Assembly: GCA_902788315.1 (NCBI GenBank)
Contig: CADAJS010000001.1
Coordinates: 62,001-126,000 of the forward strand
Direction: 5' to 3'
Length of the DNA stretch: 64,000 nucleotides
Source of the DNA: an uncultured Bacteroidales bacterium
Lineage (GTDB): Bacteria > Bacteroidota > Bacteroidia > Bacteroidales > Bacteroidaceae
Positions within the stretch are counted from its first letter, which is position 1; every line of letters starts with the position of its first letter. The position numbers and the translations under genes are program-made. Below the pieces are notes generated by a model. The model saw only the letters and a list, made by a program, of their open reading frames with translations. It did not search any database and had not been told where the DNA came from. Of the stretch, positions 26,686 through 35,459 are shown one piece after another.

Positions 26686-27406
26686 GTATATTATTTATTC
26701 CGTATTTCTGTTTCTTTGTAGTTGCTTACCTATCAAAGCTCAAACGTATGTTATAAATAACATAAAGGGAAAAGTATATTTTCGAAGGAATATTGATGGG
26801 CAACTAGAAAGAGCACATAACACACAAACTGTGTTAGGTGGCTATTATCTTACTGTGGAACAATCGCTAGATTTACACAGAGGAGAGAAACATGTTCCTA
26901 TTTCTAAAATTGTCAATCCTATTACAGTTAATGAAGCATGGGAAAATGCTGAAATTATTAATAAAAATGGTACTGATGTAACACCTATGGGAAATGAGAA
27001 CGATTCTATAGGTTTTTGTTTTATCACAACAGAAGAAGAATGGAGAACGGATAACATGATTAATAAGAACGAACAGTTTAGTGCAATGGTCATAAACCAT
27101 AATTCGCCAGACACTCTTTATGCTTATGCATATTGGGTGTTTCCAAAATCAGGGTGGCGAGAACAATTATCAGAAAATGACGGAACAACTTGTGTTCTTT
27201 TGCCAAACACCTACAATCGGATTGACTTTGATAAAAGACTAAATACGCATGAAGATAGTAATTCTGTCGTTTACATCTTTTTTTCTAGAGAACCGAAAAG
27301 GGTTCCAAAGGGTAGATTTCCATCATTCAATGCATTTTATGAGGAGATGAAAAGACGAGATTTTATTATAACACATTTTAAAATAGGTATATATTCAAGA
27401 CAATGA
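26678..27406 (+). CDS. Exported protein of the CHASE2-caspase unit
   Basis: The 242-residue product has a signal peptide (MSKYIIYSVFLFLCSCLPIKAQ); the upstream in-frame ATG at 26639 is rejected because it would hide this signal inside the CHASE2 gene. Residues 25-90 look like a small beta domain with a FecR-like feel (GKVYFRRN...LTVEQSLDLHRGEK). The second half (TPDTLYAYAYWVFPKSGWRE, VVYIFFSREP) recalls DUF4384-like domains that accompany caspases, but this is a weak resemblance. It overlaps CHASE2 by 8 bases and the caspase by 4. Confidence 0.7.
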   Translation: MSKYIIYSVFLFLCSCLPIKAQTYVINNIKGKVYFRRNIDGQLERAHNTQTVLGGYYLTVEQSLDLHRGEKHVPISKIVNPITVNEAWENAEIINKNGTDVTPMGNENDSIGFCFITTEEEWRTDNMINKNEQFSAMVINHNSPDTLYAYAYWVFPKSGWREQLSENDGTTCVLLPNTYNRIDFDKRLNTHEDSNSVVYIFFSREPKRVPKGRFPSFNAFYEEMKRRDFIITHFKIGIYSRQ

Positions 27407-28797
27407 GACGTTTTATATATTTGATAAGTGTATTATCATTTTTGTTTTTTTTCCCCTTCGTATGTTTTTCACAAGAGAGAACAGGCTATTATGATAATGG
27501 CGACTTGTTGCAAAAACGCAATATTTCTGTTTTAGCAATCGGAATAAGAGATTACGGAAATAGGGGTAAAGGGAGATTAATGTCTGCAAATATCCTAAAT
27601 GATTATAACGACAGTATTATCCAAAACAACCTAAACTACGAATTTCTGCCCCCACTAATAGGAACTGTTACTGCAAATTCTGTTAGTCAACAGTTGGCTG
27701 ATTTAACAGGTAGACATGATTTGGCAAATCAGGTTGTGATAATTCATATTATTGGCCATGGTAAGGTTGAGAATGGAAAATATCTACTTATGTGTTCTGA
27801 TGATGATATTCCGGGCGATGATATTGTTGATTGTCTTAAGTACATTGCAAATCAAGGAGCCTTAGTAGTTTTGTTTCTTAACACATGCTATTCAGGTGCC
27901 TTGTTAGATAAGTATACCCCATCAATTATAACCGGAGATGGCGCAATCGCTTTTTTTGGATCTTCTAGTAGACAGGATACGACACCAGAACTAGATCAAA
28001 AAACCGAACTGTCAAAATACATATTGGAGGTGTTTAAGAACATGCATCCAGGAGCCTATGAAAGTAGAACTGATGTACTTAGTTTAGGGTCCCTCGAGGA
28101 CTTTATAAAGACAAATGTCAAGAAACCTACTCCATTTATAGAATTTTTCACAAAAGAAGATGGTGAGGAATATAAAGGCTATAATATATATGGCTATCCT
28201 ATAATGAGTAAACCTAATACAAACATAAGAAGCACTGGTACGGAAGGGGGAAAAGGTGACTCTTTAAAGATTAATCCACAGTTCTATCTTGGAGCGGCAT
28301 TTGGCTACCCGTATGCATCTTTTTTTGCTGGCCTATCATTATGGCAGCATCTAAAGATTGAAATAGGTTGTTCTTATTTGAATGCTAAAGAGTCAGACGA
28401 TGTATATCTCTATTCAAGCACAAATCCTTCTCCATTTGGGTACCGTTATAGCACTAACAATCTCCGACTTTATTTACAATCTGGCTGGGAATTTGATTTA
28501 GGAAAGGATTGGTATCTTACTCCTATGGTAGGCGTTTCATATCTAAGTTTGTCTGGAAACCCAATTAGTGGATACAAATCAGATAGCGGAATTGGGAATG
28601 GAGCCTCTGCTGTCTGCCTGACTACAAACGCGCGACTGTCTTTTGCTCCTTTCAAAAACAAACATTGGGAATTAAGTGTTACCGCAGGGAAGGAATGGGG
28701 CGTTGGTGATTCCAACTATAAGTTAATCCGCGATTATATTGACCACAAAGCAATCGAAGGCTTTAGAGGACAACTGGGTATAACCTATAACTTCTGA
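27403..28797 (+). CDS. Secreted caspase-family (C14) protease with a C-terminal beta-barrel-like domain
   Basis: A 464-residue protein with a signal peptide ending near CFSQ. Residues about 38-260 form a caspase-like domain: SVLAIGIRDYG, the catalytic His119 in HIIGHGK and Cys162 in LNTCYSGA, then an FFGSSSRQDTTPE segment. Residues about 285-464 look like an outer-membrane beta-barrel: alternating aromatic strands (FYLGAAFGYPYASFFAGLSL, WYLTPMVGVSYLSLSG) and a terminal ITYNF with a final Phe. So the protease may sit in the periplasm tethered to the outer membrane. Starts in an ATGA overlap with the previous gene. Confidence 0.82.
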   Translation: MRRFIYLISVLSFLFFFPFVCFSQERTGYYDNGDLLQKRNISVLAIGIRDYGNRGKGRLMSANILNDYNDSIIQNNLNYEFLPPLIGTVTANSVSQQLADLTGRHDLANQVVIIHIIGHGKVENGKYLLMCSDDDIPGDDIVDCLKYIANQGALVVLFLNTCYSGALLDKYTPSIITGDGAIAFFGSSSRQDTTPELDQKTELSKYILEVFKNMHPGAYESRTDVLSLGSLEDFIKTNVKKPTPFIEFFTKEDGEEYKGYNIYGYPIMSKPNTNIRSTGTEGGKGDSLKINPQFYLGAAFGYPYASFFAGLSLWQHLKIEIGCSYLNAKESDDVYLYSSTNPSPFGYRYSTNNLRLYLQSGWEFDLGKDWYLTPMVGVSYLSLSGNPISGYKSDSGIGNGASAVCLTTNARLSFAPFKNKHWELSVTAGKEWGVGDSNYKLIRDYIDHKAIEGFRGQLGITYNF

Positions 28798-28801
28798 GAA
28801 T

Positions 28802-30322
28802 ATGATGAAAGATATTAAAATACCATTTTTTGTAATTTTTGCCACTAACTTAATCCTACTAGTAGGATGCAAAAGTGACCTGGATGGATATGAGGCGAGC
28901 AACGTTCTCCTATCTGTAGATAGCAAATCAATCGAGTTTTCCGATGAAGTAAAATCTGTTTCTTATCCTATTAAATCGACTGGTTCTTGGGAGGTAAAAG
29001 ATATCCCTAGTTTTTTGACTTTCTCTCAAACTTCAGGAACTGGAAATGCAAATATAACTATTTCTGCGTCAGATAATCCTTCAAGTACAGACTCTCGTGA
29101 AGGTTCCTTTTATATCCATTTGAGTGGAATTACTCCTTTTGAAATAAAGGTGAAGCAAAAACCTGGCAATTACGTTTTTGAAGTTACTCCAAAGTTTCCG
29201 AACCCAATTACATTTGGTCCTAAGGAAAACGACAACAAAAGTGTAAATATACACAGCAATACATCATGGAGCATCACACATGACTTTGATTGGTGCCATG
29301 TATCAGATTATTCTGGAACTGGAGATAAAACCATAAGTGTTTATTGTGATAATAACACAACAAGTAAAGACAGATATGACACGCTTCAAATCAAAACTAA
29401 TTACGAGATTAAGTATGTGCCAATTTTTCAAAGTGGATCAACGTATTATATAGTTACGTCTGTTCCTAGAATGAACTACTCAGTAGAGGGTGGCTCACAA
29501 GCATTTACAGTTCAAACTAATGTTACGGATTATACTGTACGTCCAAAGAATGGGATTGCCTCTGTTGTGCAGGATGCATCTAACAAGAACAACTACACTG
29601 TATCTATTGGAAGAAACATGACTGCTGAGACGCGCTTTGATACGATTTATATAACAGCCGTTAATATTCCAAACGTCAAGGATTCTGTTTTAATAAGTCA
29701 AACAGGGCTGGATCCTGTATTGGAGATTATACCAGATTCGTTAAGTTCTAAACCTTTGCAATTTGGAAGCAATGCAGGTACAGGCAGTTTCAGCATTGAA
29801 AGCAATATAGAGTGGAGTGTAACCTGTAGCGATGAGTCTTGGTGCCACATCGTGTCACCGACAAGTGCCGTTACTGGCAACGGAGAAGTAAAAATTAAGG
29901 TTGACGTGAACCCTGCTGAAGCACCAGAGAGAACCTGTACTCTTAGAATTAAATCTTCTTGGTTTGAAGACAAGATAGTTACTGTTCATCAGAAGAAGGG
30001 TGATGCTGGCTATGTTCGAGTTTCTAACAGTTCGTTGAGTGCTAAGCCACAAGGAGAGACTCTTACATACAACATAGAAAGTAATCTTTCGAGCTGGACA
30101 GTGTCAAGCAATCAGGGCTGGTGTGAGGTCAAAACCACTTCGGGTTCTTTTAATGGAACAGTATCATTATCCGTTGGGCTGAATTCAGGTTCGGAGGCTC
30201 GTAAAGCCACTATTACCATCAAGTCAGCAATAAGCGATGTGACTGTAACCATTCATCAGGAACCGAAGGCCGTACCTGGAGGCGATGACAATCCAGATCC
30301 AAGTTATTCACGCAAAAGATAA
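28802..30322 (+). CDS. BACON-domain lipoprotein
   Basis: A 506-residue lipoprotein (Cys23 in LVGCKS). It holds about five BACON-type beta-sandwich repeats of 85-95 residues; the repeated signature is a Trp-containing strand such as STGSWEVKDIPSF, NTSWSITHDFDWC, NIEWSVTCSDESWC and NLSSWTVSSNQGWC, each followed by G-rich turns and an arginine-containing VKQKPG or VHQKKG strand. BACON domains are common on Bacteroidota surface proteins that bind glycans or mucin. The gene starts 4 bases after the caspase stop and 6 bases separate it from the next gene. Confidence 0.85.
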   Translation: MMKDIKIPFFVIFATNLILLVGCKSDLDGYEASNVLLSVDSKSIEFSDEVKSVSYPIKSTGSWEVKDIPSFLTFSQTSGTGNANITISASDNPSSTDSREGSFYIHLSGITPFEIKVKQKPGNYVFEVTPKFPNPITFGPKENDNKSVNIHSNTSWSITHDFDWCHVSDYSGTGDKTISVYCDNNTTSKDRYDTLQIKTNYEIKYVPIFQSGSTYYIVTSVPRMNYSVEGGSQAFTVQTNVTDYTVRPKNGIASVVQDASNKNNYTVSIGRNMTAETRFDTIYITAVNIPNVKDSVLISQTGLDPVLEIIPDSLSSKPLQFGSNAGTGSFSIESNIEWSVTCSDESWCHIVSPTSAVTGNGEVKIKVDVNPAEAPERTCTLRIKSSWFEDKIVTVHQKKGDAGYVRVSNSSLSAKPQGETLTYNIESNLSSWTVSSNQGWCEVKTTSGSFNGTVSLSVGLNSGSEARKATITIKSAISDVTVTIHQEPKAVPGGDDNPDPSYSRKR

Positions 30323-30328
30323 GGAACT

Positions 30329-33300
30329 ATGAATAAGATATTATTTAGATTAACGGGTGTTATTGCTGTCGCGATATTCTCTATGTCTGCCTATGCAGAG
30401 ACGTTTGAGGTGGATGGCATTTATTACAAAACAGACTGGTCTGACAACACCATTGCAATAGTTACACATAATGAAGATATATATATCAATGATGACTTAT
30501 ATTATAAAGGTAATATATCCATACCTGCCACAGTAACACATAATGGAACACTACTACGTGTTACAACCATTGGTTTTCAAGCATTCTCACTGTGCGATGA
30601 GCTGGAAAGTGTAACTTTGCCAGAAGGACTTTTGGTAATTGAGGATATGGCATTTTCTAATAGCGGAATTTCTGAGATTACGCTGCCTGCCACACTTACT
30701 TCGTTAGGCTCTTCGTCTTTTCAAAGTTGTAATAACTTAAAGTCAATTCACGTTGCAGAATCTAACCCAAAGTTTTGTGAAATAGACGGAGTGCTCTTTG
30801 ATAAGGCAAAAGAAACATTGGTTTGTTATCCGTCAGGAAAGGGGACCTCTTATGTCGTACCTGTAGGAACAAAGACTATAGGGAAAGAGGCGTTTGCGGA
30901 ATCTCAAATAACCAGCATAACTCTTAACGAGGGATTGATTTGTATAGATGACGCAGCTTTTAGTCTTACAGACTTAAAGAGTATTACTATTCCCGGTAGT
31001 GTAACCCAATTCGGAAAGTTCATATTTGAATTTTCCAATCCTGAGTATATTGTTTCAAACATATTGGAGCCGCAAAGTATATCTGTATCCTCTTTTGAAT
31101 ACGCTGAATATGATTCACAAAATGAAATCTATAATAAAACTATATTGTATGTTCCTTTGGGAACGGAATCAAAATATAAAGCTGCAACTGGTTGGAATAA
31201 TTTTGCATCGATTCGGGAGTGTGACAGGATAGAAATGGATGGCTTTGAATACGAGGTAACACATGATACACATTATGCCACGTTGTTGAAGAAATCTACA
31301 AGTGTCAGTTATAAAGAAGAAATAGAGATTCCTGGGACTATTTCTTATAATAATCAACAGATACCTGTTGTAGGTATTGCGGAGGATGCGTTTAAAGGCA
31401 TGAGTTTGGGGTCAATACTACTTAGTGGGAATATACAAACTATAGGTGCAAATGCATTTAATGGATGTTCAAATCTTAAGTCCGTAACGGTAAAGAATGA
31501 AACACCCATTGATATAGATGAAAATGTTTTTGAAGGTGTTTATGCCAAAGCAACTCTAATAGTTCCTAAGAAGACAAAGTCTGCTTATTCCGCCACTTTA
31601 CCATGGAGTAAGTTCTCTTCTATTAAGGAGGTGGATAGTGAAATCGTTGTTGATAACTTGCTATACGAAATTGATTTTAATAGTAATACAGCTACTCTTG
31701 TTAAGAAGAATACTTTTGTTTATTCTTCAGATGAAATAGAGATTCCTGAGACAATAACTTATAATGACCTGACAATAACAGTAACGGGTATAGCAGAAAA
31801 TGCCTTTAAGTCAACTAATCTAAAATCTGTCACATTTAGCAAGAATATAAATGTGATTGGGAATAATGCTTTTAGTGGATGCTCGAATCTGAAGAAAATT
31901 ATTGTAAGGAATGAAATGCCCATCGCGATAAATGAAAATGTTTTCGAGGGTGTTTATGATAAGGCAACCCTTTTTGTTCCACAAGGATTCTTGCCGCAAT
32001 ACCAACAGGCAGAAGTTTGGAAAAAGTTCACAAACATCCAAGAAGAGCAAACTGGTGACATTGAAACAGAAGGAGGTTTCAGAGTCGGTGGCATTTATTA
32101 TGAGATAGATACAGAAACTCCAACAAACGTAAGAGTTGTAAAGAATCCTGATGGTTACAAAGGTACCATAACAATTCCTTCACAAGTAACATTTAATGGA
32201 AGTACATATAAAGTTGCTGGTATTGGAGAACGCGCTTTTAATGGCTCTTCTGTTGACCAGATAAGTTTGCCCTCTTCATTATCTTATATAGGTAGCTATG
32301 CTTTTGGCTCTTCTAAAATTAAATCAATAGAAATACCCGAAGGAGTTAGCAGAATTGGAGATCATGCATTCTTTCTTTGTGGTCAATTAACTTCAGTTCA
32401 ATTACCTTCTACATTAACCACGATAGAAGCAAGTGCGTTTAATTCCACAGCAATTTCTGAGATACATATAGGCAAACTCGTTTCTGAAATAGGAACTAAC
32501 GTATTCGGCAGTTGCAACAATCTTTCAACAGTTGTGGTGGAAGAAGGGAATGAGACATACGATTCAAGAAGCAATTGCAATGCAGTTATAAGAAAGTCCG
32601 ATGTTGTTCTCATCCAAGGCTGTAAGAATTCGGTGGTGCCCAATGGTGTTACTGGCATTGGAGAGCGCGCATTTAATGGCTCTTCCGTTGACCAGATAAG
32701 TTTGCCCTCATCATTATCTTATATAGGTAGCTATGCTTTTGGCTCTTCTAAAATTAAATCAATAGAAATACCCGAAGGAGTTAGCAGAATTGGAGATCAT
32801 GCATTTTTTCTTTGTGGTCAATTAACCTCGATACAACTACCATCAACATTAACAACAATAGAATATAGTGCATTTAATTCATGCAGTTTACTATTAGATA
32901 TAGTTTCGAAGATAGAAGTTCCTTTCTCTATCAATGATAATGTTTTTGATGATTCTAAGAAGATAATCTATACAAATGCTGTTTTGTCCGTGCCAGAAGG
33001 TAAAATTGAGACGTATAGGAGCATCAATGGCTGGAAGAATTTTGTGAACATACAAAAAATTGAACCAGATCCAACGCCAGTGATTGATAACAAAACGTAT
33101 GTGATTCATAAGCGGACCGGGTTGGCAGATTTGCAGACAGTTGTGAGTGATAAATATGTCGTAGTTCCAGAAACGATTGTGTATGATGGAAAGTCCTATA
33201 CTGTGACGAGGATTCTCGATTCTGCACTTGTTGGGAGCGACATGATTTCTTTATCCATTCCAAGCAGTGTGACCTATATTGGACAAAATGCTATTAAGGA

Positions 33301-34300
33301 TTGTAACCAGTTGGCAGCAATTGAGTGGAATCCTAAGTACAAACCCTCGACTGAGTTTGTTGGTTATCTTGTTAATCCAAACCTATTGTTCTATGTAACA
33401 GAGGAACAATATAAACCGGATGGCATAAGGAATGTAATTGTTGGGGAACAAGCCAGTTCAATTACATTGACGGATGAGGCTCATGGTAATTTCTATTGTC
33501 CAAAGGCATTTACGGTAAGTAATATCACATATACCCATATCTATAGCATGCCAACAGAAAAGGGATTGGCTCAAGGATGGGAGTCTATTGTGCTGCCATT
33601 TGATGTGACAACTATTCAAACAGCAAGTGGCAATGTGATAAAACCTGTTTCTGTAGCTGGTACAGGAGAGAAACGCTTCTGGCTTCGCGAACTAACGGGA
33701 AGCGGTTTTGTAGATGTTAGTAGCATCAAAGCAAACACGCCTTATATTATAAGTATGCCTAACTGGGAGGGGTATCAGGACTTCTATAACATTACGGGAG
33801 ATGTGACGTTCTCTGCCCAGAATGTAACTGTTCAATCATCAGACAATTTGCAGATATCTACTTCTGACATTTACCAATTCATGCCAAATTATCAGGTCCA
33901 AGATAAACAGAATGGTATTTGGGCATTGAATACATCTGAATATACAGAGAATGGGAAGGCCTATGCTCCTGGCAGCATCTTTAAGGCAAACTTGCGAAAT
34001 GTCCGTCCCTTCGAAGCATACTTAACAGCTTCAGGTAGTGCAGCTGCAAGAAGATGCATTTCGATTGCTGACCTTATGGAAGGAGCCACAGCAATTGCTG
34101 ATATACCTATGAATGGAGAGCGTATCTATTCTGACAATGGTGTGGTCTATATTGAGAGTGCTGCAGCGGGAAGCTGCAATATCTACTCGATGAGCGGACA
34201 GTTGGTGAGAACGGTGGCACTGAAGGCCGGAACGAACAGCGTAGGCGGACTCACGAAGGGAGTCTATGTCGTGAATGGAGTGAAGATACTGGTGAGGTAG
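30329..34300 (+). CDS. Giant BspA-like leucine-rich-repeat surface protein
   Basis: A 1,323-residue secreted protein: signal peptide, then many LRR_5 (BspA) repeats with motifs such as IGERAFNGSS, LTSVQLPSTLTTIEASAF and IGSYAFGSSKIKSIEIPEG (about residues 60-910), interspersed with VPxG...Y..A..W..F linkers. A beta-rich region follows, and the end (IYSMSGQLVRTVALKAGTN ... GVKILVR) looks like a type IX secretion sorting domain. Such proteins act as adhesins. Codon use is AT-rich like the caspase unit. It contains a near-exact internal duplication and is the last gene of the run. Confidence 0.88.
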   Translation: MNKILFRLTGVIAVAIFSMSAYAETFEVDGIYYKTDWSDNTIAIVTHNEDIYINDDLYYKGNISIPATVTHNGTLLRVTTIGFQAFSLCDELESVTLPEGLLVIEDMAFSNSGISEITLPATLTSLGSSSFQSCNNLKSIHVAESNPKFCEIDGVLFDKAKETLVCYPSGKGTSYVVPVGTKTIGKEAFAESQITSITLNEGLICIDDAAFSLTDLKSITIPGSVTQFGKFIFEFSNPEYIVSNILEPQSISVSSFEYAEYDSQNEIYNKTILYVPLGTESKYKAATGWNNFASIRECDRIEMDGFEYEVTHDTHYATLLKKSTSVSYKEEIEIPGTISYNNQQIPVVGIAEDAFKGMSLGSILLSGNIQTIGANAFNGCSNLKSVTVKNETPIDIDENVFEGVYAKATLIVPKKTKSAYSATLPWSKFSSIKEVDSEIVVDNLLYEIDFNSNTATLVKKNTFVYSSDEIEIPETITYNDLTITVTGIAENAFKSTNLKSVTFSKNINVIGNNAFSGCSNLKKIIVRNEMPIAINENVFEGVYDKATLFVPQGFLPQYQQAEVWKKFTNIQEEQTGDIETEGGFRVGGIYYEIDTETPTNVRVVKNPDGYKGTITIPSQVTFNGSTYKVAGIGERAFNGSSVDQISLPSSLSYIGSYAFGSSKIKSIEIPEGVSRIGDHAFFLCGQLTSVQLPSTLTTIEASAFNSTAISEIHIGKLVSEIGTNVFGSCNNLSTVVVEEGNETYDSRSNCNAVIRKSDVVLIQGCKNSVVPNGVTGIGERAFNGSSVDQISLPSSLSYIGSYAFGSSKIKSIEIPEGVSRIGDHAFFLCGQLTSIQLPSTLTTIEYSAFNSCSLLLDIVSKIEVPFSINDNVFDDSKKIIYTNAVLSVPEGKIETYRSINGWKNFVNIQKIEPDPTPVIDNKTYVIHKRTGLADLQTVVSDKYVVVPETIVYDGKSYTVTRILDSALVGSDMISLSIPSSVTYIGQNAIKDCNQLAAIEWNPKYKPSTEFVGYLVNPNLLFYVTEEQYKPDGIRNVIVGEQASSITLTDEAHGNFYCPKAFTVSNITYTHIYSMPTEKGLAQGWESIVLPFDVTTIQTASGNVIKPVSVAGTGEKRFWLRELTGSGFVDVSSIKANTPYIISMPNWEGYQDFYNITGDVTFSAQNVTVQSSDNLQISTSDIYQFMPNYQVQDKQNGIWALNTSEYTENGKAYAPGSIFKANLRNVRPFEAYLTASGSAAARRCISIADLMEGATAIADIPMNGERIYSDNGVVYIESAAAGSCNIYSMSGQLVRTVALKAGTNSVGGLTKGVYVVNGVKILVR
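32222..32391 (+). repeat. 170-bp direct repeat, copy 1, inside the LRR gene
   Basis: Nearly identical to 32657-32826. The few differences are mostly silent. Together with the segment between them this gives a 435-bp (145-residue) period, in frame. Confidence 0.85.
32657..32826 (+). repeat. 170-bp direct repeat, copy 2, inside the LRR gene
   Basis: Second copy of the 32222-32391 segment. Such in-frame repeats allow the gene to gain or lose LRR units by recombination. Confidence 0.85.
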
Positions 34301-34365
34301 GCTTTAGCTCTTAGACTTTAGGCTTTAGGTTTAGTAATATAAAAACAATAATGACAATATCAAAG

Positions 34366-34803
34366 ATGAGGAAGTTAGTTCTATTAGTATTTGCGCTTCT
34401 GCTAATTGGCTTCAAGGCTACTGCACAACAGCGAAGTGAAAGAGAAGCTATTCAGATAGCTCAGGAGTTCTTTGGTGATAAGAGTGTTTCGCCAAAACTC
34501 TCAGTAGTGTCACATCAAAAGGTTGCTTCACAAGTGCGGAAGAAGGTTGCGGCAGCTCGGCGTGCACAAGCAAAAAGCCAGGCCTTCTACGTTATAAATG
34601 ACGACGCGAATGGCCGCTTTGTCATTGTGTCGACAGATGAACGGCTCAATACGGTGCTGGGCTACTCTGACAAAGGGGTTTTTAATGCAGAGACTGCACC
34701 TGAGGCTTTGCTTGAATTTCTTGAGGGATACAATTGGCAGTATGAATTCGTTATCGGAAACGGCTTCAATGGCCAACCAAGGAGAGCGGCAAGGCAGAGC
34801 TGA
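34366..34803 (+). CDS. Spi-type protease-inhibitor/propeptide domain, probably a truncated C10 protease
   Basis: A 145-residue exported protein with signal peptide (LLLIGFKATAQ) and the Spi domain (REAIQIAQEFFGD, FYVINDDANGRFVIVSTDERL, VLGYSDKGVFNA). In Prevotella this domain is usually the propeptide of a streptopain-like (C10) cysteine protease; here the frame stops just where the mature protease should begin (QPRRAARQS). The bases after it (34804-35066) show a few protein-like codons in other frames but no C10 catalytic domain. It may be a decayed gene or a stand-alone inhibitor. A start at 34351 is also possible. Confidence 0.65.
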   Translation: MRKLVLLVFALLLIGFKATAQQRSEREAIQIAQEFFGDKSVSPKLSVVSHQKVASQVRKKVAAARRAQAKSQAFYVINDDANGRFVIVSTDERLNTVLGYSDKGVFNAETAPEALLEFLEGYNWQYEFVIGNGFNGQPRRAARQS

Positions 34804-35066
34804 TAGCCGTTTATGGGGTTGACCTCGTTCAAGGGGGAACCACCTTGCATTTACGACATTAAGATGGCCTCAGATTACCTACGGCAGATGAGCTGAGAAT
34901 CTTTCGGTTTCTGACAATATCAGCATGTGAATGTCAATAGGCTGCCGAGTCTCAATTACGGGTCATGCGGAATAGTTTTTACTTTTCCGCATTTTTTTTG
35001 TCTCCCGTCTGATAGTTTTTGCCGAGAAGGGGACTCTCTATAGAAAAACAATTAACAGAGAGGAAT

Positions 35067-35429
35067 ATGAAAAGAACAAGTATCATCAATTATGCTGCCC
35101 TCTTAGACAGGATCAGCGAGTATGCAAGAAAAGCCGGACGAGTGACCACGCGTCCCGTGCTGCTTCTATTCTATGTATTGAAGAGTAAGGAGACTCCTTG
35201 GAAGGACAAGATGCTGATATTCTCCACCTTGTCGTATCTGGTACTGCCGATAGACATATTGGATGTGAAACGACTGCCCATCATAGGATGGTTCGACGAG
35301 ATTACATCGCTGGCGGTCACCTATCAGAAGGTCAGGAAGAATATCACACCCGAGATAGAGGAAAAGGTGGATGCCATCCTGGACAAATGGTTCCCAGACA
35401 ATGCGGAATACATTGAAGTGCCAGCATAA
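35067..35429 (+). CDS. DUF1232 (YkvA-like) small membrane protein
   Basis: A 120-residue protein with the DUF1232 signature LSYLVLPIDILD...LPIIGWFDE (about residues 56-78), which includes a hydrophobic hairpin. ATG at 35067 has a good ribosome site (GAGGAAT) and is preferred over upstream codons. Function of the family is unknown. The WG-repeat gene follows after 30 bases and may be co-transcribed. Confidence 0.82.
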   Translation: MKRTSIINYAALLDRISEYARKAGRVTTRPVLLLFYVLKSKETPWKDKMLIFSTLSYLVLPIDILDVKRLPIIGWFDEITSLAVTYQKVRKNITPEIEEKVDAILDKWFPDNAEYIEVPA

Positions 35430-35459
35430 TAGGACTAACATAATAATAAATGTAGGAAG

